Source of the DNA: Kalymmatonema gypsitolerans NIES-4073
Lineage (GTDB): Bacteria > Cyanobacteriota > Cyanobacteriia > Cyanobacteriales > Nostocaceae
Assembly: GCF_002368435.1 (NCBI RefSeq)
Contig: NZ_AP018264.1
Span: forward strand, 170,763 to 234,762
Direction: 5' to 3'
DNA length: 64,000 nt
Of this stretch, positions 16,779 to 24,827 are shown in pieces. Every line of letters starts with the position of its first letter. The first letter of the stretch is position 1. Position numbers and translations under genes: made by a program. A model generated the notes under the pieces. It worked only from the letters and a program-made list of their open reading frames with translations, was not told the origin of the DNA and searched no databases.

Positions 16779-16928
16779 TTCAGTATGGGAAGAATCGCCC
16801 ACAACCTCAATCTGGTGATCAGCACCTAGCCATTGGACAGCAACTTGCCTGGATAAAGAAGGAACTGGAGCAAGAAAAACAGCTTGTTTTAGATATATAA
16901 CCCAGCAGTAATAGCACCAAAATAATTT

Positions 16929-17771
16929 ATGGAGACTACAAAACGAGTAATTAATATAAGTGAAAAATTCGGTAGCTGGATTGTACTAAATAAACAAGGA
17001 AAGCAAGTATTATGCCAGTGTGATTGTGGAACCCAAAAACTTGTCTACAGTCACACCCTCACTAATGGTCAGTCAACTAACTGTGGTTGTAAAAAAAGAA
17101 AAGAATCCATCCCAGTTGGGGCAAACTTTGGGAGACTAAAAGTTATATCTGATGTAGAAGTTAAGGGGAAAAGGGGTGAACTACTACTCCTTACCTTATG
17201 CAGCTGCGGAACCCAAAAGTATATCAGTAAAAATAGCTTAAAAAGAGGGCTTACACAAAGCTGCGGATGCTTGCAGCGCGAAACCCTCAAGAGCGATAAA
17301 ACTATCCACGGTCACTGCAAAAGCCACGAGTATAACTCCTGGTTACACATCAAGCGTATCTGCTATAACAAGAACCACCATCAGTACAAATATCATGGCG
17401 GGTGTGGAATTGAAGTTGATGCATCCTGGCGTGATAATTTTACCCAATTTCTAAAAGATATGGGATTAGCACCCGAAGGAGCAGTTATATCTCGTATTGA
17501 TCAAGAGAGCGACTTTGCCCCTGGTAATTGTCTGTGGATACCCAGAAAAGAACATTATCGCCAAATACATTTATTAAGAAGAAAAGAATTCTTTATTTCT
17601 CAAACTTTACCTAAACCAGTCGTTACCAATAGTGAGATTAATGTTTCACCAAACATTGCTCGATCAATCATCAAAGATCATGCAAATGGTGAAGCCAACA
17701 TGAATAAACTTGCTACACAATATAAAATTAGCACTCAAGACGCAATAAATATTATCCTTCACCACGTTTAA
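16929..17771 (+). CDS. HNH/AP2-like homing-endonuclease-type protein
   Basis: A 280-residue protein. Two N-terminal zinc-ribbon-like repeats have Cys at 29/31/33 with 52/54, and at 91/93 with 112/114 (CSCGTQK...SCGC). A domain at about 125-210 follows the pattern HG-x-YNSWLHIKRICYN...YHGGCGIEVDASW...FTQFLKDMG...ISRID...F-PGNCLWIP, common in phage and plasmid HNH/AP2-type selfish endonucleases. The C-terminus (LATQYKISTQDAIN) resembles a helix-turn-helix. A mobile-DNA role is likely but unproven. A strong terminator follows. Confidence 0.7.
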   Translation: METTKRVINISEKFGSWIVLNKQGKQVLCQCDCGTQKLVYSHTLTNGQSTNCGCKKRKESIPVGANFGRLKVISDVEVKGKRGELLLLTLCSCGTQKYISKNSLKRGLTQSCGCLQRETLKSDKTIHGHCKSHEYNSWLHIKRICYNKNHHQYKYHGGCGIEVDASWRDNFTQFLKDMGLAPEGAVISRIDQESDFAPGNCLWIPRKEHYRQIHLLRRKEFFISQTLPKPVVTNSEINVSPNIARSIIKDHANGEANMNKLATQYKISTQDAINIILHHV

Positions 17772-17790
17772 CTATCAATTTATTTTTAAT

Positions 17791-17825
17791 AAAAGTGCGC
17801 CATCGAATTAAAAAGGCGCACTTTT
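17791..17825 (+). terminator. Rho-independent terminator
   Basis: AAAAGTGCGCC (17791-17801) pairs with GGCGCACTTTT (17815-17825) across a 13-nt loop and is followed by T-rich sequence. It ends the HNH/AP2-like gene 20 nt after its stop. Confidence 0.85.
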
Positions 17826-18135
17826 TATTTTATAGCAAGCATTTAGTTTTAAAAAGCACATCAAATTGATAGTAGATTAATTACCACAATTGTTACACAC
17901 ATCAGCAAGGTAGACATTGATGATTAGTAATTTAGGAAATAATCACTAATATCTAAAGTGTTGTAGCTGAGTATAAAGTTTACTGCAATGAATAATATTT
18001 GCAATTTGAAACCACGTATCCATACAAATACGAAATCATTGTTCAGTAGACAAAGTAACTAAACTTTCTACCACAGACGAAGTTATCAATTAGCTGAACA
18101 AGCAAAGCCTCAAGTCAAAATTATAAAACTTGCAC
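17826..18135. other. Intergenic stretch, nothing clear
   Basis: AT-rich region between the terminator and the next ORF. I see no ORF with a convincing start, no repeat and no RNA gene in it. It presumably carries the promoter of the two unknown genes that follow. Confidence 0.5.
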
Positions 18136-18591
18136 ATGATAATACACAACGGCTCTTATATCTGGTTTCATGCAGGACAAACTGCTAGATGGGGAACTAT
18201 AAATGCGATTAAAGCATTGCCATACCTAATGATTGCATACCAAATCGACGGACAATGGTACAGTGACCCCTATTTTTCACAATCTAAAAATTTAGAATAT
18301 AAACCAGTAATCCCTATAAGTTCAGCAATTATTCATATACCAAAAATAACAGTTGAGTTACAACCAATTGTTCAATTATGTGCTGGATTTAGGAACAAAA
18401 GAATTCATAGTCTTTGGGTGGTTAATGCTCCCGCTCAGGTATTGAAACATATATTAGAGTGCAGCCAATGGGACAGTATATCACTCAAGCAACTACTAGC
18501 AACTTTGCACGAATTAATTCTTTATGGCTATGAAGTTAAAATACTTCCCGCCAAAAAGGAAACCATATCCCCTATCGAATGGATGGAATAA
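18136..18591 (+). CDS. Unknown protein, 151 aa
   Basis: Not recognised. The ATG at 18136 is preferred over an in-frame TTG at 18130. The protein is mixed alpha/beta with an aromatic N-terminal half (SYIWFHAGQTARWG, QIDGQWYSDPYF) and no membrane segment or signal peptide. It ends two bases before the likely ATG of the next gene, so the two form a transcription unit. Base composition is similar to its neighbours. A role linked to the plasmid backbone is possible but nothing in the sequence shows it. Confidence 0.6.
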   Translation: MIIHNGSYIWFHAGQTARWGTINAIKALPYLMIAYQIDGQWYSDPYFSQSKNLEYKPVIPISSAIIHIPKITVELQPIVQLCAGFRNKRIHSLWVVNAPAQVLKHILECSQWDSISLKQLLATLHELILYGYEVKILPAKKETISPIEWME

Positions 18592-18593
18592 TA

Positions 18594-19442
18594 ATGACTA
18601 ATAGCAACCAACAACTCACACTTTACTATCCTTGTGTAGTTCAGATTTTAGATCAGTTTGTACAGACAATATCAGTTGAGTTTTGGATACAGAATCCAAT
18701 AAACGAAAAATGGAATTTGTTACCATGTAAAAATGGTGATAGCAGCATATCAGGTTACACATATGCGATAGCACCACGGATAATGGTTTATCCCAATGAA
18801 GCATATCCGTCAATAGAAGCATTTTTACAAGCGAAACAAGAGGAAGGTGTAGACTATCCCATTCGATATAAAAGAACTTATCTTACAGTTAAGGGTGCTG
18901 CATCTCACAAACTATTCTGGGCATGGAAAAATCCTCAGACTAATAAAATTGAACGTATCCATTGGCATCCTTTAGCTATAAAAGCAAAGGCAAGTGAAGA
19001 TGACCAAACTGACTACTCAAATATAACTCCAGTCAAGATTGTAAATGGAAAACTAATTATACTTGAAAAGGATAATTTACCATCAAATAGAGCAGCTTTT
19101 TCAGAGTTTATTGCAGACAGAGAAGAAAACCTCCGCCTTGCACTTGAAGCCATGAAATCACCCAATCCTGATGCTGCACTTGAACTGCTAGCCATCATGG
19201 AAGAAATATCCAAAGACTGCTTCTACGCCAGTTGGATTATGGGCAATGGATACAATTTAGCATCAATTATTAAATCATGGGATGGCACTAGCAACGTCAG
19301 CTACGGCGGTGGGGAAATCACTTATGAACAATTAGCACTAATGCGCGTTCTTTCTGAACTATCCCAAGGTTGGTGGTTTTGGGATGAAGATAAGGAGACA
19401 GGGGTAATTTTCCAAAGTTATCCTTACCAGGAAATCGCCTGA
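18594..19442 (+). CDS. Unknown protein, 282 aa
   Basis: Not recognised. The ATG at 18594 lies two bases after the upstream stop; an ATG at 18579 would overlap the previous gene by 13 bases. No signal peptide or membrane segment is visible. The C-terminal third is acidic and Trp-rich (FYASWIMGNGYN, QGWWFWDEDKETG). The middle has a helical stretch with many Glu and Ala (about 170-200). It is co-directional and probably co-transcribed with the 151-residue unknown protein. No domain could be named. Confidence 0.6.
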   Translation: MTNSNQQLTLYYPCVVQILDQFVQTISVEFWIQNPINEKWNLLPCKNGDSSISGYTYAIAPRIMVYPNEAYPSIEAFLQAKQEEGVDYPIRYKRTYLTVKGAASHKLFWAWKNPQTNKIERIHWHPLAIKAKASEDDQTDYSNITPVKIVNGKLIILEKDNLPSNRAAFSEFIADREENLRLALEAMKSPNPDAALELLAIMEEISKDCFYASWIMGNGYNLASIIKSWDGTSNVSYGGGEITYEQLALMRVLSELSQGWWFWDEDKETGVIFQSYPYQEIA

Positions 19443-19497
19443 TTATTGGGGCTGGGAGTCTTGCGATCGCTGTAAAAAATTTATTGGTGGGTTAAAC

Positions 19498-19908
19498 TTA
19501 CAATTCCATATCGCTGTTCCGAATCGGAAAAAACTGATATTGCTTTTGCTGTGCAGCAGCTATTTCTGACGGAGCATTAAATACAGTAGCCTTTGTACCA
19601 AGTTGGAGTTCTTGGTACAAAGGCACACCATCACCGTCATTATCGCTGAGAAGAATTCTAGTCATGATATGAACAGGGGCAACTTGCGCGAGGCGATTGA
19701 CTACATTAGCAACAAACTCGTTAGATGCATCGCAGCCATCAAGGTACCTAATCAACATATCAGCAGTAGCCTCAGTCATCTTGGCTGGGTCTTTTACCCC
19801 CGCTTCCAGAATAAACTCATCATAAATAGCTTTCTCGCTATCAGTAAAATTTTCTTTGCAAGCTTGCTGGATAATTAATTCAGCCTGTTGTTTCTGCATA
19901 AATTCCAT
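19498..19908 (-). CDS. Unknown small protein with Ca-binding-like loop
   Basis: A 136-residue protein from the ATG at 19908; a TTG 15 bases earlier is less likely. The N-terminal part is helical and Gln/Glu-rich (FMQKQQAELIIQQACKENF). Near the C-terminus the loop SDNDGDGVPLYQEL has D at positions 1, 3 and 5, resembling an EF-hand or dockerin-type calcium loop. No signal peptide is seen. It converges with the 282-residue unknown gene on the other strand. The function is unknown. Confidence 0.55.
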   Translation of the reverse strand: MEFMQKQQAELIIQQACKENFTDSEKAIYDEFILEAGVKDPAKMTEATADMLIRYLDGCDASNEFVANVVNRLAQVAPVHIMTRILLSDNDGDGVPLYQELQLGTKATVFNAPSEIAAAQQKQYQFFPIRNSDMEL

Positions 19909-20023
19909 AATAAACTTTTGCAAGCATAAATATTAGTAGTAGATTATGAATATTTTAAACATGAGTTAAATTGGAAAAATAATAATTAAATATACAGGGA
20001 AAACAAATTGTAATTAAATTATT

Positions 20024-20086
20024 ATAGCTCATGTTACCTGGTAATTTAACTGTAAAATTGCTACCTTTACCCAATTCACTTTGTAC
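20024..20086 (-). pseudogene. 3' fragment of a sensor histidine kinase
   Basis: Read from 20086 leftwards, the frame gives VQSELGKGSNFTVKLPGN. This matches the last ATP-binding (G2) part of the kinase encoded at 60036-61427 (VQSELGKGSTFTIKLPF) in all but a few residues, and the DNA is similar too. Nothing upstream belongs to a kinase: the homology begins abruptly inside the small ORF that ends at 20076. It is a leftover of a lost two-component gene pair. Confidence 0.7.
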
Positions 20087-20216
20087 CATTATTAGGAACA
20101 GCAGCACTATTACCTAGATGAGAAATATTAGCATCATTTGGATTTTTAGCCCAAACAGTAGAAACTGAAGATGCAAAAACTAAGGTAAAAGCAGCTGCGT
20201 AAATCAGCTTTTTCAT
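20076..20216 (-). CDS. Small exported peptide, 46 aa
   Basis: An ATG at 20216 opens a 46-codon frame with a textbook signal peptide (MKKLIYAAAFTLVFASS, cleavage near VWA at residue 23), leaving a mature part of only about 23 residues. Its last codons and stop (GTK then TGA) come from the kinase remnant that begins at 20086, so the original protein may have been longer. A regulatory box lies 168 bp upstream and a MITE-like repeat lies between them. It was short enough to be missed by usual ORF calling. It may be a decayed gene. Confidence 0.5.
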   Translation of the reverse strand: MKKLIYAAAFTLVFASSVSTVWAKNPNDANISHLGNSAAVPNNGTK

Positions 20217-20254
20217 AAATATTCTTCTCATTTAGTTAACCAATGAATTATGTG

Positions 20255-20359
20255 TATAGAAATCCAATTTGAGTCTTGCTACGTATACTGAGAAGCAAAA
20301 CCTTGTTTAGCAAGCTTTCATTCAGCTTGACTTTTCAATAATCAAATGGGATTTCTATA
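20255..20359. repeat. MITE-like element with 18-bp terminal inverted repeats
   Basis: TATAGAAATCCAATTTGA at 20255-20272 and TCAAATGGGATTTCTATA at 20342-20359 are inverse copies with one mismatch. They enclose 69 bp with no coding capacity. The ends begin and finish in TA, as for IS630/Tc1-type mobile elements. It sits in the leader between the regulatory box and the small exported ORF. Confidence 0.6.
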
Positions 20360-20383
20360 TATTTATAATTATGAAATATATAG

Positions 20384-20401
20384 ATGAAATCGAAATGAAA
20401 T
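20384..20401 (-). promoter_or_regulatory. Direct-repeat box a (ATGAAAT-N4-ATGAAAT)
   Basis: ATGAAATCGAAATGAAAT: two half-sites 11 bp apart, 168 bp upstream of the small exported ORF (start 20216). Confidence 0.6.
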
Positions 20402-20551
20402 AACGTTATAGCAAGGAAATTTAAGCTGCATTTACTATAGCTAATTATTCAAAATTACTTATAATTAAAATATTAAATAGTCAAGTTTAACAAGAATTAA
20501 AAATTCTCCTAATAGTTAACTATCAGGAGTTTTATTTGGATATGGCAGATT

Positions 20552-21040
20552 TTAAAGACTAACACGAAACCTAGCTACACCTATAGGTATTTTTGCATCA
20601 CTACCAACGAGATTAACAGATAAATAATAGACAGGGCCATTACCAAGAAATGGTTGTTTGACATTCTTGATGTCAATCTCTAGCTTAGTGTTAGGAGCAA
20701 CTGGTTCAGGGAAAGCTAGTAGTATAGTATTACCATTCAAAGAAACACTAGCATTAATTTTCTGACCATTCTCCTTATTTACAACAACATCATTAGTATC
20801 ATTGCTCCATTTCACAGTACTCGGAACTTCAATATTTAACTGCGAAACATCCTTGCTATTTTTAGGAACGTGTACTCGCAAAGTATGTCTAACACGCGAC
20901 CAGCGAGTTTGAGGAAATTGATAGTTACCCTCAACATGAGGAAGACTATTATTTTCTTCATTAGCAATTACATACTTGGCAGGAATTAAAAATGCAGCAG
21001 CGAGAGTAGATAAAGCAATGTAAGCTAGAACTTTTTTCAT
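20552..21040 (-). CDS. DUF2808 protein, copy 1
   Basis: A 162-residue exported protein. The signal peptide is residues 1-26 (cleavage near VIA). The mature domain has the DUF2808 pattern known from cyanobacteria: a TRWSRVRHTLRVHVPKNS opening, LNIEVPSTV, a central VNKENGQKINASVSL, then IPIGVARFRVSL at the end. The function of DUF2808 is unknown. The start has an AGGAG site just upstream. A regulatory box lies 188 bp upstream. Two further paralogues are in this window (21273-21737 and 31390-31875), the last one next to a two-component system. Confidence 0.85.
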   Translation of the reverse strand: MKKVLAYIALSTLAAAFLIPAKYVIANEENNSLPHVEGNYQFPQTRWSRVRHTLRVHVPKNSKDVSQLNIEVPSTVKWSNDTNDVVVNKENGQKINASVSLNGNTILLAFPEPVAPNTKLEIDIKNVKQPFLGNGPVYYLSVNLVGSDAKIPIGVARFRVSL

Positions 21041-21227
21041 ATTTACTCCTAATTTTATAAGTTATATCAGCAAATATTCAGATTCGTATTTTGTAAGCTG
21101 TTATGAATCAATACATAACAAATTAGTAAAGATAGAATTATCTATCTTCTACATTTACACAAGAATCCAGAACTGTTTTAATTCAAAAAGGTTTACTACC
21201 TTTATTGATCAAGTTTGACAGGTCTTG

Positions 21228-21245
21228 ATGAAATATGGATGAAAT
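21228..21245 (-). promoter_or_regulatory. Direct-repeat box b
   Basis: ATGAAATATGGATGAAAT, half-sites 11 bp apart, 188 bp upstream of DUF2808 copy 1. It is preceded on the plus strand by GTTTGACAGGTC, which is shared with box c. Confidence 0.7.
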
Positions 21246-21272
21246 TTCTGATGAATATGAAAATCTAAAATC

Positions 21273-21737
21273 TTAAAATGTAGGGAATTGAGCTACACCA
21301 ATGGGGATTTCTACCTCACTACCAACAACTTTAGCCCACAAGCGATATACAGAATTTGAACCTGTAACTGGTTGTTGTACTTTATTAAAATTAACTAGGA
21401 GTTTAGTGTTAGGAATAACCTTTTCAGGAAACTCTATAATAATTTGTCTGCCCTTGACGGAAATATTAATATTAATTTTTTGACCATTCACATCCCAGAC
21501 TTCAATTTCATTACTCACTGCTACAGTAGATGGAGTTTCAATAATAAGTTGAGAAAGGGCATTGTTATTTTGGGGAATGTTTAACCGAAAAGTATGCTTT
21601 ACCAAACGCCAGCTATTAGTAGGATATTGCAAATTATTATCAATATTAGTCTCCTTAGCGTTTGCAGAATCAAGGAAAATGGAAGCTATAGTGCTAATGG
21701 CAAACACTGTACCTATATAAATCAATGTTTTCTTCAT
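21273..21737 (-). CDS. DUF2808 protein, copy 2
   Basis: A 154-residue exported paralogue of the 20552-21040 protein. The signal peptide ends near residue 27 (DSANA). The same conserved blocks follow: SWRLVKHTFRLNIPQNN, LIIETPSTV, DVNGQKINI and IPIGVAQFPTF at the C-terminus. It has its own regulatory box 85 bp upstream and is not obviously co-transcribed with copy 1, which has a separate box in the 232-bp gap. The biochemical role is not known. Three copies under the same kind of box suggest a response to the signal read by the local two-component systems. Confidence 0.85.
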   Translation of the reverse strand: MKKTLIYIGTVFAISTIASIFLDSANAKETNIDNNLQYPTNSWRLVKHTFRLNIPQNNNALSQLIIETPSTVAVSNEIEVWDVNGQKININISVKGRQIIIEFPEKVIPNTKLLVNFNKVQQPVTGSNSVYRLWAKVVGSEVEIPIGVAQFPTF

Positions 21738-21821
21738 CTTGAATTGTTCAACAACAATTATGTCAAATATGTTATGGGGTTCAATGAATAGACCTTTAAA
21801 TAATAAGTTTGACAGGTCAGG

Positions 21822-21839
21822 ATGAAATTAGGGTGAAAT
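21822..21839 (-). promoter_or_regulatory. Direct-repeat box c
   Basis: ATGAAATTAGGGTGAAAT, half-sites 11 bp apart, 85 bp upstream of DUF2808 copy 2. Flanks (TTGACA on one side, TTTTGGCTAGTT on the other) match box e. Confidence 0.75.
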
Positions 21840-22079
21840 TTTGGCTAGTTCAAAAAATAATTTTTTGATGTTGTGGTATGTAGCTAAACCTGAACTCAAA
21901 CTTTAGTTACTGCCACAAAAAATTCAATATTTTCAGTCTCAAGAACTAATAAGATCGTGAAAATCAGTTGCAGATGATATTAAAAAATCAGGCTTTTAGT
22001 TGTAATACTACAATTAAAAGTCTGATTCTGCATCAAAGCATAAGTTTAAACGGCTCAATAATAGTATAGAGACATCAAA

Positions 22080-22097
22080 GTGAAATTAAGATGAAAA
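22080..22097 (-). promoter_or_regulatory. Direct-repeat box d (weaker)
   Basis: GTGAAATTAAGATGAAAA, 343 bp upstream of DUF2808 copy 2 and 56 bp after the TPR gene. Two mismatches to the strongest boxes. The 415-bp gap 21738-22152 otherwise shows only box c and no ORF. Confidence 0.5.
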
Positions 22098-22152
22098 TTG
22101 AGCATGACTAAAGAGAAAATTAGTGTTTACTATCATTCACCCGAACAAATTA

Positions 22153-22830
22153 TTAACGCTGAATTTGTTGAATCAGGGCTTGTGTTTGTTGATAAGCTTG
22201 GGTATCACCTTGTTTAATAAACAGGTTTGCAGCTTGCTGAAGGTCTGTAACAGCACTATTACTGTCTCCTAAAGCATATTGTGCCAGTCCTCGGTTCCCA
22301 TAAGCATCAGCTAGGTTAGGATTGATTTGTAGTGCTTGGTTAAAGTCTGCGATCGCTTGTTGATGATTACCCTGTCTAAAATGAGCAAGTCCTAAATTAT
22401 AGTAACCGTCTTGTGAGGTCGGATCAATTTTTATTGTTTGGTTAAAGTCAGCAATGGCTTTCTGAAAATCTCCTAGTTCTACATAAGAAATTCCCCGACC
22501 ATTATAAGCATCTGTATGCTTGGGATTTAACCGCAGTGCTAGGTTAAAGTCAGAGATTGCGGCACTAAAGTCTCTCAATTGAGATTTAGCTAAACCTCGA
22601 AGGCAAAAACCCTCGTAATATCGTGGATTCAGCTGCACTACAGAGTTAAAATCTGCGATCGCACCATTGAAGTTACCTTGGTTAAGCTTTTGCACCCCTT
22701 GGTTATAGTACTCTTGGAAGTTCGTCGCCTTCAAAGGTATTTGTGCTTCTCGCGCAGAAACAGCAGCAGGCATTACACCCAGTAGACTTGTTATTCCCAG
22801 GATGGCTACTGTTCGCTTCATATATTTCAT
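22153..22830 (-). CDS. Exported TPR-repeat protein
   Basis: A 225-residue protein with a signal peptide (cleavage near AVSA, residue 26) and about five tetratricopeptide repeats from residue 37 to 205. Repeats carry the pattern A-x-Y-N-x-G...G-x-Y/F-x-x-A-I-A-D-F-N-x-A-L-x-x-N-P. It is likely a periplasmic protein-protein interaction scaffold; partners are unknown. The first ATG is favoured because an AGGGG site precedes it by about nine bases. The gene lies 60 bp after mntH in the same direction, so read-through is possible. No enzyme domain is present. Confidence 0.85.
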   Translation of the reverse strand: MKYMKRTVAILGITSLLGVMPAAVSAREAQIPLKATNFQEYYNQGVQKLNQGNFNGAIADFNSVVQLNPRYYEGFCLRGLAKSQLRDFSAAISDFNLALRLNPKHTDAYNGRGISYVELGDFQKAIADFNQTIKIDPTSQDGYYNLGLAHFRQGNHQQAIADFNQALQINPNLADAYGNRGLAQYALGDSNSAVTDLQQAANLFIKQGDTQAYQQTQALIQQIQR

Positions 22831-22890
22831 GGCTTTACCCCTTCATTCTTGCAGCATGACATTGGATTGCCACGGATCTGTTCCTTTATT

Positions 22891-24219
22891 TTAACTGGGA
22901 ACTTGTAATAGCCATCCCCAAAGACTTTGTAATAGCAACCAAGCATTTAAGCCAACGATGACAATAGCAACTAACCAAGCTAAAGATTTTAACCACAAGG
23001 GATTGACAAACTCACCCATCAAGCGGCGATTACTAGTAAATATCACCAATGGAATCACTGCAAACGGTAACTGTAAACTGAGGATGACTTGACTGAGAAC
23101 TATGAGGCTGCTTGTACTATTTTCACCAAACAGAATGATTGTAATTAACGCTGGAATGATGGCAAGCAGACGGGTTATTAAACGGCGTAACCACGACGGA
23201 AGGCGAAATTGCAAAAAGCCTTCCATAACAATTTGTCCTGCTAGAGTCGCAGTCAGCGTTGAACTTTGCCCAGAAGCAAGCAATGCAATGCCAAAAATCG
23301 CACTAGCAGCACTGACTCCTAATAGTGGTGAAAGCAATTTATAAGCATCTTGAATTTCTGCGACATTCTGATTGCCAGAAAAATGAAATGTTGCGGCAGA
23401 CACAATTAAAATTGCTGAGTTAATGAATAGTGCCAACGATAGAGCAAAAGTTGAATCAATTGTGCCAAACTTAAATGCTTCCCATCTTTTTTCAGTAGTA
23501 GGTTGCCAATCACGGGTTTGCACAATAGAGGAGTGTAAATATAAGTTGTGAGGCATCACTGTTGCCCCTAAAATACCAATAGCGATGTAGAGCATTTCTG
23601 GATTCTGTAAAATTTCCTTCTTGGGCAGATATCCCAACAAAATCCCCCCCATATCAGGTAGAGAAAACAGAATTTCCGCTGTAAAACAGATACCTACGGT
23701 TGCTACCAGCATTATTACTAAGGCTTCTGTATAACGAAAGCCTTTATGTTGCAGGAATAGCAATACCAGGACATCCAGCGCAGTGATACACACACCCCAT
23801 ATCAAGGGAATACCGAATAAAAGTTGTAGGGCGATCGCACTTCCCAATAGTTCCGCTAAGTCACAAGCTGCGATCGCAATCTCGCACAATATCCATAAAC
23901 AAAAGCTTACTCTTGGTTTGAAATAATCTCGACAAGCCTGCGCCAAATCTCGCCCCGTAGCAACCCCCAAACGCACACACAAAGATTGCAGCAATATCGC
24001 CATCAGGTTGGACAGCAAGATCACTGTTAACAGTGTGTATCCAAACTTTGACCCCCCAGCAATGTCTGTTGCCCAGTTGCCAGGGTCTATGTATCCAACT
24101 GAAACCAAATACCCTGGACCTCCATAAGCCAGCATCTTGCGCCAAAAGCTGCTGCTATTGGGGATTTTAATACTGCGGTGAACCTCTGGTAAGCTAGGTC
24201 TATTTTCTGGGGGAGTCAT
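22891..24219 (-). CDS. mntH: NRAMP-family Mn2+/Fe2+ transporter MntH
   Basis: A 442-residue polytopic protein with about 11 hydrophobic segments. The two signature metal-site motifs are intact: DPGN at residues 45-48 (TM1) and MPHNLYLHS near residue 220 (TM6). This identifies a proton-coupled divalent metal importer of the NRAMP/MntH family, with Mn2+ the usual substrate. The length is normal. It is placed in an island otherwise dominated by efflux systems. A 43-bp hairpin lies about 100 bp upstream, but no 11-bp direct-repeat box was found ahead of it, so it may be regulated separately. Confidence 0.92.
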   Translation of the reverse strand: MTPPENRPSLPEVHRSIKIPNSSSFWRKMLAYGGPGYLVSVGYIDPGNWATDIAGGSKFGYTLLTVILLSNLMAILLQSLCVRLGVATGRDLAQACRDYFKPRVSFCLWILCEIAIAACDLAELLGSAIALQLLFGIPLIWGVCITALDVLVLLFLQHKGFRYTEALVIMLVATVGICFTAEILFSLPDMGGILLGYLPKKEILQNPEMLYIAIGILGATVMPHNLYLHSSIVQTRDWQPTTEKRWEAFKFGTIDSTFALSLALFINSAILIVSAATFHFSGNQNVAEIQDAYKLLSPLLGVSAASAIFGIALLASGQSSTLTATLAGQIVMEGFLQFRLPSWLRRLITRLLAIIPALITIILFGENSTSSLIVLSQVILSLQLPFAVIPLVIFTSNRRLMGEFVNPLWLKSLAWLVAIVIVGLNAWLLLQSLWGWLLQVPS

Positions 24220-24315
24220 TTACTTTGCCATGAAATATTCTCATATTCTTTTCATAATCTCAGAAAATGTAGAATAAACATCAGCCTTTAGGCAAGTAGG
24301 GATGCTGCTGTTATC

Positions 24316-24358
24316 CTGAAAGCATAAGATGAGCAACTTGCTCACGTTATGCTTTCAG
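24316..24358. terminator. Long perfect hairpin between genes
   Basis: CTGAAAGCATAA at 24316-24327 pairs perfectly with TTATGCTTTCAG at 24347-24358, and the interior GAGCA/TGCTC forms a second stem. It lies after the small Cys protein and before mntH. There is no T tract, so it may be a processing or regulatory element rather than a terminator. Confidence 0.5.
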
Positions 24359-24443
24359 TGACATGAACACAGTTTTGATATGTAATTAAAATTTGAACAG
24401 CTTACTTGTGCTGAGTCAATGCAGTAACAAACACTTTTATAAC

Positions 24444-24827
24444 TCAGTACACTAAGTTTCCACTACCACGTAACAGACGCAAAGAATTTAGACAGTACGG
24501 ACAGTCGCAACTAAATAAACGAATTGCAGCATCACTTTCTTCATCTGTGAAGTTTAGTACAGCAACCTTGCTATCAGATGGCTGCGCTGAGATAACTGTC
24601 GATGCAGGTACAGGGGGTGCACCTAGCTTTCTTTCTGAATCCCGAATACATACAAAAGAGGTGTTACCGTGAGGATGAGTTATGCAGGTACGACCATCAT
24701 TTGTATGAACTAATCGTTGAGTCATCGTAGCTGCGGCGTAGGCAGGGTGAACTACTGTCAGCGTAGACATTAGCGAAGTAAAAATTGTGGAACTGGAAAG
24801 CAAAGTAAGTAGAAATTTTTTGTTCAT
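24444..24827 (-). CDS. Exported small Cys-containing protein of unknown function
   Basis: A 127-residue protein from the ATG at 24827; a TTG 12 bases earlier is less likely. The signal peptide is residues 1-31 (cleavage near AYAA). The mature protein has a CITHPHGNTSFVC stretch and a C-terminal CDCPYCLNSLRLLRG. CPYC has the CxxC spacing of thioredoxin-like or metal-binding sites. The family is not recognised. A metal-binding periplasmic role would suit the neighbourhood but is only inferred. It is transcribed towards mntH. Confidence 0.65.
   Translation of the reverse strand: MNKKFLLTLLSSSTIFTSLMSTLTVVHPAYAAATMTQRLVHTNDGRTCITHPHGNTSFVCIRDSERKLGAPPVPASTVISAQPSDSKVAVLNFTDEESDAAIRLFSCDCPYCLNSLRLLRGSGNLVY

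Larger units (their letters stand above)
14904..16783. mobile_element. IS200/IS605-family element with intact tnpB and decayed tnpA
   Basis: Divergent tnpA (minus) and tnpB (plus) are followed by two short hairpins at the right end. Edges are inferred from where the split host gene resumes: RWRKY ends at 14903 and the host frame restarts at 16784. The left end seems deleted, because TnpA loses its last part exactly at the junction and no left-end hairpin is visible. The element is therefore probably immobile by itself. Confidence 0.8.
14787..16900 (+). pseudogene. Small gene split by the IS200/IS605 element
   Basis: The ATG at 14787 opens a frame of 39 codons ending RWRKY at 14901-14903. The sequence after TAT at 16784-16786 continues in a matching frame, GKNRPQPQSGDQHLAIG, to TAA at 16898-16900. 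Joined at the shared TAT codon, the halves give a protein of about 76 residues: an acidic N-terminus and a basic/coiled C-terminus with KKELEQEKQ. The family is unknown. The intervening 1.88 kb carries tnpA and tnpB. A few bases may have been gained or lost at the junction. Confidence 0.65.
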
